64,000 nucleotides of DNA from Paralithodes platypus (taxonomy: Eukaryota; Arthropoda; Malacostraca; Decapoda; Lithodidae): positions 22,043,276-22,107,275 of the forward strand of contig CM064517.1 of the NCBI GenBank assembly GCA_032716605.1. The letters are read 5' to 3'. A program made the position numbers and the translations under genes. The notes beneath the pieces were generated by a model. It made no database searches. It was not told the origin of the DNA and worked only from the letters and a program-made list of their open reading frames with translations. Numbering within the stretch: position 1 is the stretch's first letter; every line of letters starts with the position of its first letter. Shown piece after piece: positions 11,823-21,337 of this stretch.

Positions 11823-12164
11823 ATGGAACCAATTGCATTCTGTTTGACTGATTCGTGCGCCAACCTCCAGTGACAGGACATAAGCTGTGTGTCAAGTGTG
11901 TTCCGTGTTTGGACAGATCACAAGGACAGTGGGTCACAAAAAGGTGCTCTATGTGTATGCGCTATCGGAATGGTTTGATTAACCATAAGGAAGAAGGGTG
12001 TCGTACTGTGTTAGCTGCCATCACACTTTGTTTTACTTACTATTGCAAAGACGTGGCTCATAAGGCTCTACAGTGTGATGATAAGCCGCTTTGGGACTTG
12101 TTGCATTCTTTTCATGGTCAGAATTGGCAGCAGTTCTCTGAACTTCCCCCAGCCACATCTAATT
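11823..12164 (+). pseudogene. DIRS-1 ORF1 N-terminus (zinc-finger-like)
   Basis: Gag-like ORF1 start. ATG at 11823 gives MEPIAFCLTDSCAN, then after a frameshift LCVKCVPCLDRSQGQWV, CSMC, and HKALQCDDKPLWDLL. This aligns with the DIRS-2 ORF1 start at 48562 (LCIRCVRCLDRSRGLWV, HKSLQCDNVPLWDKLL). The cysteine pairs suggest a metal-binding head. The RTE-type LINE cuts it at about 12165. Confidence 0.75.
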
Positions 12165-13152
12165 CTAGCGACAGTGGCAGCCTCGGCCCCACCATCGGCA
12201 GAGATGGTATCTCCTAGGTAACAAAACTTGTCCACCAGCTCCAATGACTCATTTCCAAAATTCACGGCCACAGGATCATCATTTAACACAAGCTCACACT
12301 TACACACAACGCACTCAAATTTCTCGATTTCCGACTTATCCTTCAGCAGGGGTCCTTTTATTCTACTACAGCACTTACTCCCATGGTACACCCAACATCG
12401 ACAGATGCTACACTGAATCGAGTTAGCGCCCACACCCTTTCCACACACTGCACATGGGTATGCACCGCTCTTTTCCACATTGCCTCGTCTCAATCTACAA
12501 TGCATAACCTTGGTTTTGTTAATATTGACTCTTAAAACCTTGCTCGCCATGCCCTCTCTCCATCTTCTGAATTTGGCCTAAGCATCTTGCATATTGTCAG
12601 CTATTAGGACTAAATCGTCTGCGTAAAACAGTTCCCACGGGAGTCCGCCTCTAAAAAGTCTAGACAGTGCCTCCACGACCATAATAAAGAGGACAGGGCT
12701 TAACACTGAACCCTGATGAACTCCAACACGGACTGTGAACTCATCACTCAGTACACCTTTCACCCTCACCGCAGTTCGCGAATCCTCATACATCTTCATT
12801 TTCACACGCACCAGGCACTCTTCCACACCAAGTTTCCTCATAGCCCACTGTACAACATCTCTAGGCACTGTCAAAGGCCTTCTCCAGGTCTACAAACACA
12901 AAGTAAAGATCCCTGCCTTTTAGTAAGTATCTTTCCTGTATCTGTCTGACTATGAAGACAGTATCAGTTGTACCACGTCCTGGCATGAAACCAAACTGCA
13001 TATCATCAATGGAGTCACAGACCTTCATGATTTGGTCAAGCATTTCCAGGCCCCTATAATTACTGTACCTCTATCTAGCGCATCCCCTTTTCCTTTGTAT
13101 ATAATTATTTACTATTACACTTTTTTGCCAATCCTCTGGGATTTTTTTATCT
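12165..13152 (-). pseudogene. RTE-type reverse transcriptase with embedded PHD-like zinc finger
   Basis: RT motifs on the minus strand are NYRGLEMLDQIMK, MQFGFMPGRGTTDTV, FVFVDLEKAFDS, GVHQGSVLSPVLF and the catalytic LFYADDLVLIAD (about 12625). Then comes a cysteine-rich stretch, CAVCGKGVGANSIQCSIC with C/H partners and ECVVCKCEL, about 50 residues long, followed by VDKFCYLGDTISADGG. Zinc fingers placed after the RT are known in RTE-type ORFs. Frameshifts near 12560 and 12870 break it. Confidence 0.8.
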
Positions 13153-13419
13153 TTAACCCGTACTGTACCGTAGGATACAGTAATAAAAGTCCCCAGCAGT
13201 CCCAAGCAATGTGGCCAAAATGACAGGAGAGACCACCTTTTCACCTCAAGAGATGAGGCAAGAATGGATCTATCACTTTAAAAAAAAACAAAAAAAACAA
13301 TTAGCCTTGTACAGGCAGTTACAAGACAAGTACATTACTGACGGCTATAACCGTCGCTGGGGCTGGGGAGTTACTTATCTACTGACGGCTATAGCCGTCG
13401 CTGGGATTGGATGGGTTAA
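13153..13419. other. TTAA-bounded segment with an unexplained ORF
   Basis: TTAA at 13153-13156 is followed by CCCGTACTG. The other side ends GATTGGATGGG before TTAA at 13416-13419, which is also the left TTAA of the next MITE. On the plus strand a frame open from about 13165 reads MTGETTFSPQEMRQEWIYHF, then lysine-rich sequence, then a hydrophobic stretch VTYLLTAIAVAGIGWV that could be a membrane segment. I do not recognise it. A perfect 16-bp palindrome GACGGCTATAGCCGTC is at 13384, with a near copy at 13340. Confidence 0.4.
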
Positions 13420-13903
13420 CCCTCCAGCCCCGGCTATGTATTATATATATATTCCTCGAAACCCGGGTGTTTTGGCCGAAAAACGTCTAGGCTAGGCTAC
13501 CGTATATTCGTTAATCAGACTGCTTCCCGCATTCCCGCACATCCCCAAGCGTAGCTGTGTTATTTACCTGTAGAATGGCATTAAGTAGAGCTCTCTAAGT
13601 CAACTGGTTGAGCTGTGATGATGATTTCATTGGAGATAACTTTATGGCCAAAACAGCCACTTTACACCACTTTTCGACACTTAACAACAACATACAGGCA
13701 CACACGAACAAGCGACGCTCTCCTTCTTGTGGCCGGAGATGCGGGGCGTCGGTCCAGCCGGCTGTTGTTTACATGCGTCGGACCGACGCCTCGCACACGA
13801 AGCTCACAGGCTTTCAACCACTGGGCGTTCAAGAGGCCTTCCGGGCAGCTGTTATATGCTTTTTTATGGGCGTTCAAGAGGCCTTCCGTGGTGAGAGGGT
13901 TAA
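13416..13903. mobile_element. piggyBac-like TTAA MITE, 488 bp
   Basis: TTAA-CCCTCCAGCCCCGG at the left and GGTGAGAGGG-TTAA at the right. It is the same length as, and almost identical to, the MITE at 27528-28015. Near the right end it carries two copies of GGGCGTTCAAGAGGCCTTCC, the subterminal repeat shared with the piggyBac-like fragment at 18056. It sits in the RTE-type LINE between codons LINTI and KIPEDW. Confidence 0.9.
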
Positions 13904-14739
13904 TAATGGTGTTTATCAACTCGGTGACTAAGTTGACACCAGTCTCCTCTGAGGCTTTTATCATCTCAGCAACAATGTCAGAGCACGCTGGAGCTTTACC
14001 ATCCTTCATTTAATTGATTGCGTCGCTCACTACAGCTGGTGCTATCAAAGGAGGGGGTCCAGATATTGGTTTTTCGATACCAAGCTATTCCTTATCCCAT
14101 TCAAACTCTACATTTAGCAATCGTTCATAGTGTGCCTTCCATGCTTCTCTGATTTAATTTTCTGCATACACAATCTTCCCATTATCGTTTCTAACACACT
14201 GTTCACCTATAATATCCCTACTGTAATTTTTAACTCGCCTAGCTAGGTTGAAGATCCCATTGGGATTGTCAGTGTTACACACTTGTTTGAGGACCAGGTC
14301 CTTAATGCCTTTTTTAGCATTGTAAATAACTCTTTTGGCAGTTCATTTAGCTGCCTGGTATTCCTCCTTGCTGCCTCCCTTCTTCCATGCTTTGAAGCAT
14401 CTCCTTTTCTCTTTCACAGCATGTTCTACCTCATCGTTCCACTACCAGGTCTTATTCCTGGGGTGACCCTTTGTTTTTTCACAGACTTTGTCAGTGGCAG
14501 CGAGAAGGCCATGCTTAAGAAAATTCCATTGACTATTTACATCACTAGGCCTGGCTTCCTTATTTCTATTAATTTCCTCCAGTTCACTATGAAACCTATC
14601 CCTAACTTCCTTGTTCTTCAGCAGCCACACTTTCCTTTTGGGCATGTATGCCTTCTTGCGCTTAGGATCTCTGTATAAGCTCATGTCGCACACCAGTAGC
14701 TTATGCTGGGGGATACATTCTTCACTCGGGATGACCTTT
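13904..14739 (-). pseudogene. RTE-type LINE linker and end of endonuclease
   Basis: Minus strand. VKVIPSEECIPQHKLLVCD near 14715 is the end of the endonuclease domain. A basic linker follows (KRKVWLLKNKEVRDRFHSEL, then SQWNFLKHGLLAATDKVC). Finally GKAPACSDIVAEMIKASEE and VNLVTELINTI mark the RT entry (14009-13904). It contains stops. It joins the 17.1-17.7 kb part across the pogo-like element and the 13.15-kb part across the TTAA inserts. Confidence 0.7.
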
Positions 14740-14740
14740 A

Positions 14741-17093
14741 CAGTACTACCTCGCGTTTCGCGTTTATAGTAGTCTCCCCAAATGCCGCGAAAATCGGGGC
14801 AAACATTAAATGGAGAAAATTCATGGTAGTTTTTAATTTTCATTTTGTCACCCTATTTTAATCTATTTTAGTTATCCAAACACACAAATTTGTTAACATT
14901 AATTGTATAAAATGATCTGACAACTACAGTAGACCGCCTTTAATTCGGCATCCATACTAACCAATTGCCCAGGCATTAATTAGGTATAAAATCAGAGAAA
15001 ATGCGGCTAAAATGAATTCAAACCGCCTGCCATGCGCATCGTCGTCTGCTTACTCTGTTTTTGGTAGAAGACATAGGCCTAGCCTATATATCTCCACAAG
15101 TAAACTCTATCTCGACATATAAGATGAAACTTAAGGATTTTATATTAAAAAATCAAATACAAGAGAACCTTTGAGGTTTCAACATCGTACAGTAATCTAT
15201 CTAGTGTATTTTCTCTAGCTGTAATTAAGGTGATTTTAATATCACTGCCCTTTGTTGAATGACGAGCTGGGTTCTTGAAGGCCTGCATGACTCTATGCTA
15301 TAAAGAATTTCGTGAATTGCCGGTATTAGTGGATTACTGGAAGGCTTCAAACATTTCAAACACAATAATAAGATATCCTCTAATTTCGGATAATATATCT
15401 CCTATATACTGTACAGTACAGTACTCTATTTTCGGATAATACTGTATATTTCCTGGAATCTATAATCCCAAATATCTTTCATGGTTAAAATATACTAATT
15501 AACTATAACATTCTACTATCGCATATAAACATCATATGAATATCTTTCCAATTTCAATCAACTACGGTTTTGTATTTAGTTATCTTCCACAATACTCACT
15601 ATTTACACTTAAGTATACAGTAGGATGCAGTATTCATTTTTTTTTTCTTGTTTTGGGATTATCTGGGTGTTCCATAACAGCGGAATGTTATATGAGCAAT
15701 GGAATTGAGGGCATATATACCATTAGGTATTCAGTCCACATGTCATAGTACGAGTAACTTCAAACTGTATTATTTTTCTGTATGCTAATGTAATGTACCT
15801 ATTATGACAATAAAATATTTGAAATTGAATTTGAAGAAATGACCTAACCTAGGTTAGATGTACTGTATATCAGGCGGCAGAAGTCATTGTTGTCGTGTGA
15901 ATAGTGTTATCGATAAGGAATAACCACATAACCTTAGCAACTTGCTAAGTCACTAGCTAGCCAGACCAAGAAATGGTCTAACCTAGCTTAGGTATATATC
16001 AGGAGGCAGAAATAACTTTTACCTTGTGAATGGTGAAGACTACAATTTTCTATACCAAGTGCTTTTCGATTAAGCAAAATAATAAAAGTTGTTTTGAACC
16101 CGTGGTCACTTATTATCGGTTGGGAACTCAAGTCAGCTGACGTGTACAGTACTTACACTAGTTGTACTTACACTAGTTGTATTTGCGGGAGTCAGCATGC
16201 TCGTTAATTCCCGCCTCCTAAGATATGTTTGTCATACCGTGCTTTGAAACTATGCACTGATGGTGCAAACACTACTTCGGCTGGCAATTTGTTCCACCCA
16301 CTAATCGAGTTGGTAGGAAATCTTTTACTTTTCAGATCGGATTCACTATTAGGCACTTTCAGTTTGTAGCTGTGACCTCTTGTTCTCTCACCTCCATCCC
16401 TCTGTATGAAGTTTTCTTGGTCGATTTTGTCAATACCTCTAACACATTTGTATATCTGAATTTGCTGTCCTCGTTTCCTTCTCTGTTCCAGTGTAGGTAG
16501 ATTCAATCTCTCGAGCCTCTCCTGGTACTCCAAATTTTCCAAACCTGGGATCATTCTCGTAGCTGCTCTCTGTACCCTCTCAATTTTGTGGATATGTTTC
16601 TTCATGAGAGGGGACCACACTACAGATGCATATTCCATCCTGCGTCTTATTATTGTGTGTGTGTGTTTGTGTGTTGCGGTCTGTTTGGCATGGTAGCATG
16701 CCACCAGTAAACAAAGCAAAACGCAAGAGATATGAGGTTAACAATTCGGTTTGGTCAAGATTACTCGATTAATATACGCTTATGAAATATACCTGGGCTA
16801 TTCTCGCTATCCAAGCAGCTCAGTTGGGGTTTTGTGAGTATCTATAGCCTAGGCCTATGAGTAACTCTCAATACAACGGAATTATTGGTTATAGTATACG
16901 GCATGCTCTCCCCCCCCCCCGACCGTGCCGGATCGGTGTTATGGCTGCTCGGCATCAACAAGTTGGCGGATAAAATATGGACGGTCGCGAAACTGGTGAA
17001 TTTGGTCGCTAAACCACGTAACAGGAAAATAAATATTTATCCGCGAAACATGAAACCGCGAAATTGATATACGCGAAACACGGGGTTTCACTG
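14741..17093. mobile_element. pogo/Tigger-like element, 2.35 kb, non-coding
   Basis: Left end TA-CAGTACTACCTCGCGTTTCGCG and right end CGCGAAACACGGGGTTTCACTG-TA. They agree at CAGT and around GTTTCGCG. The endonuclease of the host LINE stops at 17095 (KLVRDV) and resumes at 14739 (KVIPSEE), which supports a single insertion. The interior (14.85-16.1 and 16.65-17.0 kb) is AT-rich and I see no transposase. A LINE D fragment lies inside. Confidence 0.7.
16148..16648 (-). pseudogene. LINE family D 3' fragment
   Basis: Minus-strand C-terminal part of the CR1-like ORF2: RRRMEYASVVWSPLMKKH, LENLEYQERLERLNL, GERTRGHSYKLKVPN, ending SFKARYDKHILGGGN. It carries the same 15-bp tail repeat (here ACTTACACTAGTTGT) as the copy at 8591. 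It matches 8130-8622 closely without stops and is 5'-truncated. Confidence 0.85.
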
Positions 17094-17099
17094 TACTGT

Positions 17100-18055
17100 A
17101 CATCCCGAACCAGTTTCCAGCCTTTCCTGTTAACCAAGAAGTAATCTATCTGGCTACTGGAGACCCCAGTTATATGTGACCAGATGGCTCTGTCTTTTCT
17201 TGAACTTTGTGTTACACACAACCATGGTGAGTGCAACGCAGGACTCCAGTATATATTCACCTTCCAGATTCCTCCTTCCGTAACCATTTCCTCCATGTAC
17301 TCCCTCGTATCCATCTGCAGATGCTCCCACGTGACCCTTCAGGTCCCCTCCCAGGATTGTTATTTCATTCTCCGAGAAGCCCGAAATGACACTGACGGTG
17401 TCATTCCAGAAGTCCTCTTTTATCTCTTTTTTGTAGGCCAGTCTGTGGAGCATATGCAGATATCACATTTAAAATTCTTTCACCAACTTTCAACTTCAAA
17501 ACAATCAGCCTTTCACTAACTCTCGTAATCTGAAGCACCTTTTCCGCCAGCTCTTCAGCCAGCAGAACACCCACTCCACCTTTCGCTTTATCAGTCTCCA
17601 CCCTCTTCCAGTAGATCCTATATCTTTTCTTTCTTCCAACAATCCACTGTACCCCATGCCCTTTCCAGAGTGTTTCCTGGGCACAGCAGAAGTCCACTCG
17701 CCTCCTCTCACACATCTGAATGTGATATCTGCATATGCCCCACAGGCTGGTCTACAGAAAGAGATAAAAGAGGACTTCTGGAATGACACCATCAGTGTCA
17801 TTTCAGGCCGGAGAATGAAATAACAATTGTGGGGGGGGGGGGACCTCAATGGTCACGTGGGAGCATCTGCAGATGGATACGAGGGGGTACATGGAGTTAA
17901 TGGTAACGGAAGGAGAAATCTGGAAGGCGAATAAATATTGGAGTCCCGCGTTGCACTCAACATGGTTGTGTGTAACACAAAGTTCAAGAAAAGACAGAGC
18001 CACCTGATCACATATAACTCTGGGGTCTCCAGTAGCCAGATAGATTACTTCTTGG
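17100..18055. repeat. Head-to-head inverted duplication of an RTE-type endonuclease
   Basis: The same endonuclease stretch is present on the minus strand (17723-17100: ISAYAPQTGLQ, ILGGDLKGHVGA, DGYEGVHGG, SSSQIDYFLV) and on the plus strand (about 17723-18055: CICP-frame equivalent of AYAPQAGLQ, GYMEL, SSSQIDYFLVN). The arms share about 330 bp. The plus arm has a run of 12 G at about 17831 and frameshifts. It stops exactly at TTAA 18056-18059. Confidence 0.75.
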
Positions 18056-18684
18056 TTAACCCCTACACCCCGGAAGGGCTCTTTAACGCCCATAACAAAC
18101 TCGGCCCGCGCAACCCGGAAGGGCTCTTGAACGCCCATTGCTTGCGTGCGTGCTTTCGAATGCCGCGCGTAAATTTTTGGTATCGTGGGAGGGTAGGTGG
18201 CGCCACCAGGCGTAAACTACGCCACAACAACAGTATCTACCCCGACGCCATCATGTATAGTACGCCAAATAGTGATTCCGCTGTGTCCGATACCGTGCTT
18301 CCTACGACGCCCGTGCTAGTTCGTCGCGCCTTACCCCGACGCCATCGCCTAAATGTTTTATCTCCCGGAGGTATTGAGACGACATTGAGACTTTATGAGC
18401 ATGCTGATGCCAAGCATAATGTTGATGATGAAGGCAGTGACGACTCCAGTAATTATAAGTCGAGTGATTATGGCGATGAGGGTGACAAAGAAGAGCAATT
18501 CCTGGGATTTGCGAGAGAACATGAGAGTGATGAGAGTGATGAAGGTGATGTACCAATTTTTGAGGAAGCTGGTTTACCTACAGACGGTGAACTTGAGAGA
18601 GTGAGTGAGTGGGAGAGTTCAAGGTCACTCACCAAATTTCGCATGAGTGACACGACCCCAAGCCCTTCGCCAGTACTTGGTGAG
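18056..18684 (+). mobile_element. piggyBac-like element, left end and transposase N-terminus only
   Basis: Begins at TTAA 18056-18059 with CCCCTACACCCCGGAAGG. Two subterminal copies of CGGAAGGGCTCTT(T/G)AACGCCC follow at about 18075 and 18118, the same repeats that mark the MITEs at 13416 and 27528. A transposase-like ORF starts at 18253. The catalytic DDE part and right end are absent: at 18685 the sequence changes to a pogo-like element. Confidence 0.65.
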
Positions 18685-18699
18685 AGTGTTAGGCTATGA
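18253..18699 (+). pseudogene. piggyBac-like transposase, N-terminal fragment
   Basis: 148 residues from ATG 18253. The start is basic, then a strongly acidic Ser/Asp/Glu-rich region (DDEGSDDSSN, SDEGDVPIFEE), then TPSPSPVLGESV. Acidic disordered heads leading to a proline-rich entry into the DDE domain are typical of piggyBac/PGBD-type transposases. The TTAA end upstream supports this. Full-length relatives have about 500-600 residues, so the catalytic domain is lost. The function assignment is inference. Confidence 0.55.
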
Positions 18700-19572
18700 A
18701 AACATGTTTTTTGTCTAGGCTACATCAAGTAGCCTAGGCCTAAATCTTATGCATTGTAAATAATAATGTAGACATGGCTAAATGACAGTCCTAACCATGA
18801 ATACTGTAGATTGGGGCATTGTTTCTATCATGCGAAAATGTTTAGGCCTAGCCTAGGCCTAGGTTCTAAATTCGTCCAGCCACCCCTCAAGTTCCCATTT
18901 CGCCCCAAATACATCCAATAAATACATATTATGAGGAAAAGACGTATAAATACGTATTATGAGAAGATTACTTACCACACAGATTTTATTATAAATCATT
19001 GTCATATTTAGCCTAGCCTAGGCTAACATCGTCTAGGCTAGGCATTTCAATCGCTTTCGTCCGACATGGACTGGTCTTTGCTCTGTGTTTTGAGCATGAA
19101 ATTCCTTCATTGCTACCACCAGGCCAACCATCCCTATCACTAGATGTACAGTACTAGAGGTTATAATAAACGCGAGAGATAAGGGGTTCAGGCACAAAAA
19201 GGCTTGCAAACGGTTGTTTTGTCAACACAGATACTAGCTAAACTGCAAGCGTCTGCTTAGTGATGACGTCATACAAAGATGGCGGAATCTTGCGCATTTG
19301 ACGATCGGATCTCGGATTCACTCGGATTTCGTCTCTAAACGGCAAGCTACTGGCAGATTCTTTCGTTATGTTAAAACAAAATTATTGTTTTTGTTTGTTT
19401 TCTAGTTTTATGTTGAGTTTTTTGTTATTTTTGCTATTTTTGGGGGTTTCGGCTGGGATTTTGATGCGAGAATTGAGGCTTTTGGCGCGAGAATTGAAAT
19501 GGGGAATATTTGGTGTGTGGTGCGAGAATTGAATCAACGAAGACCGGTGTAGAGAAGATGGGGGCTCCACTG
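18685..19572. mobile_element. pogo-like element, truncated copy (inverse of 29869-30753)
   Basis: The right end GGGGCTCCACTG-TA at 19572 is one TIR. The left end is missing, replaced by the piggyBac-like fragment. The 888 bp are nearly identical to 29869-30753 in inverse orientation. No transposase ORF. It contains TGACGTCA at 19264 and AAGATGGCGG at 19276. Confidence 0.8.
19264..19285 (+). promoter_or_regulatory. CRE/ATF and YY1-like motif pair in a pogo-like element
   Basis: TGACGTCA (consensus CRE/ATF octamer) lies 4 bp from AAGATGGCGG (YY1-type). The inverse copy at 30150-30177 keeps the YY1-type motif and a CRE changed by one base (TGATGTCA). Similar pairs occur in unrelated pogo-like families at 55856-55874 and 23914-23932. 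A promoter role is inferred. Confidence 0.45.
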
Positions 19573-19574
19573 TA

Positions 19575-19830
19575 TTCGGTAAATTGGCAAATAGGCACCC
19601 CCCCACCCCCCAAAAAACTCCGGCTCCAGTCTACCCGGGGACCATTCCCAGCAGCTTCCCCCAAGAGATTACAAGGGGGTAGGATCCAGTGGCCTCGGTG
19701 TGCCCCACCAGAACCAGCCGCAGGGACGCACCCCGTGCGCGTACACGTCACTACGACTGGTCTGGTAATTTTCGCCCAATGACAGGGCAGCCTCCTGGAG
19801 CGCTACCACCAGGTTCGGGCCCCTATAGTA
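19575..19830. other. GC-rich unassigned stretch between pogo element and DIRS-1 ORF1
   Basis: Contains a C-run (19597-19611) and proline/arginine-rich open frames with no recognisable motif. It may be a diverged part of DIRS-1 ORF1 (the Pro/Ser-rich middle) or another repeat. I cannot decide from the sequence. Confidence 0.35.
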
Positions 19831-21337
19831 TTGAGCGGAAAGTGCTACTCCGGGGAAACACTACGCACTGTACCCTCTGGATCCGTTTCGTTGTGGAACT
19901 TAGCGAGTCGAAAAAGTTAAGAGCAAAGAATGTGTCAGGTGAGGTCTTAGACGTGGTGGTGAAAGCGATTCTCATTGTCTTTACGCCGGACTATTTTGTG
20001 TATGCTCCGTCACCTGCCCTGCCGCCGGCCTCATCTGCAGTGCCATATTAACTTATGGCAGGGCCCCTAGGCTTCGAGCTTCATTGGGCCCCTCGACATC
20101 CCCCACTGTGTGTCAAAATTTCACATAAATTGAACCATAATTTTTTTGTTTATGTAGTTTAACGCACCCTTAGCGTCTCCCGTATCAAAGAGGATTCCTA
20201 TAAATTAATTTCAGTGACACGCAGGGTGCGTTTGCCGTATCCATAGTGTTAACATTTAACACTAAAAGAAAAAAAAGTTGCATGGGCCCCTGCTTTTGGT
20301 GGGCCCCTAGGCTTCAGCCTAGTCAGCCTTATGGATAATACGGCACTGCTCGTCTGTTCACCTGTATTCCAACTGTTCAAGCTTGATGGTTTCAATGACA
20401 TGAAGTCTTTGTTTAGCTTAACACCGGAGTTGGATACTCAACCCATTCGGGACCAGTCAGGTAATCCGGTCCTACAGATTGGGAAGGCCGGCTCAGGTCT
20501 GTGGCTTGATTGGGAGTCGAAAGCCCTGAACTTTGCCAGCACCATTACGAGTAAGTCTACCCACCAAATTCCTCAGGAAAATCCTTGTTAAATCTCTTTA
20601 CCGGTGACTCATGCTCATGCACAGTGTTTCCAAAACCGTGTTAGACTTTTTGAGTGCCCCTAAACTTTCTTTGTGTGAGTTGGCGGACCCTTTTTCTAGC
20701 CCTACACCTACTCAGATAGATAAGGACTTAAAGATGCGGCAGAAAGCTTGGCGCCTGTTGTCCCAGTTCCTCATCAGTCGATAGTTGGGCGAGTCGCTAG
20801 TGTGCATGACTGAGGCAGTAACTGATCCCCAGGCAACCAAGGCCCTCTCTCTAACCCGGCGGCTTATGCTGCAAAATTCTGTGCAGACTCTTGGTGATAT
20901 CCGGGTGGCTTTCTTGGAAGCCGTTCGGGCGCACCAAGATCTCGGGGTGTTCTTGGTTAAGAAGCTTCCGGAAGAGATTGGTTGTAGGCTCATTCTGTCC
21001 CCTGAACTGACCACTACCTTGGTTTCTCAGGAAGCGTGGCGGTCAGTATGTAGCTTGTTAGACTCTACTAGAGCGACTGCCTCCACTCCCAGGAAGGAGT
21101 CTACTCCTAAAGCTAAATTTAGTCAGAGTCACCATAGTGGCCCCAAGTTCAATACTCATTCAAGACTCTGTCCAAACCTGGCAGCAGTGGCTCGGCACGA
21201 GGCAAAGGTCAGAGTAAGGGACCGGGGAAGTGGCATAAGGGTTATTCAAAGGGTAAGTCAGGTCAGGAATCCCAGCCCCCTCCTTCTAGCCAGTCTTCAC
21301 AAACTACCAATCCCCAGTAAAAAAACTGAGGGATAAC
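19831..21337 (+). pseudogene. DIRS-1 ORF1, central and C-terminal part
   Basis: Gag-like ORF1 of DIRS-1. Matches to DIRS-2 ORF1 include SKKLRAKNVSGEVLDVVVKA, PDYFVYAPSPALPPAS, LFKLDGFNDMKSLFSLTPEL, STHQIPQ, and TLGDIRVAFLEAVRAHQDLG. Several frameshifts and stops (for example at 20589) and a hAT-like insert at 20059-20326 disable it. The C-terminus ends at an A-run plus C directly before TGA (21319-21329), equivalent to the slippery site of DIRS-2. Confidence 0.8.
20059..20326. mobile_element. Short hAT-like non-autonomous insert
   Basis: Starts CAGGGCCCCTAGGCTTCGAG, and its far side carries GGGCCCCTAGGCTTCAGCCT. Flanks ACTTATGG (20051-20058) and CCTTATGG (20327-20334) agree in 7 of 8 positions, as expected of an aged hAT 8-bp duplication. 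The right terminus is not a clean inverse of the left, so the class is uncertain. It interrupts DIRS-1 ORF1. Confidence 0.45.

Larger units (their letters stand above)
12165..18055 (-). mobile_element. RTE-type LINE (RTEX-like) in antisense, with nested inserts
   Basis: A minus-strand LINE read from high to low coordinates. The endonuclease is at about 17723-17095, its end and the linker at 14739-13904, and RT with the C-terminal region at 13152-12165. A pogo-like element (14741-17093) and two TTAA-bounded segments (13153-13903) separate the parts. The 5' end is a head-to-head inverted duplication at about 17720. Assignment to the RTE/RTEX type rests on general resemblance of the RT and its built-in zinc finger. 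Confidence 0.75.

Noticed and set aside
15350..15470. Another complete pogo-like MITE around CTGTACAGTACAGTACTC
   Set aside because: ACAGTA repeats occur, but no inverse end pairs with them. They are better explained as AT-rich interior of the 14741-17093 element.
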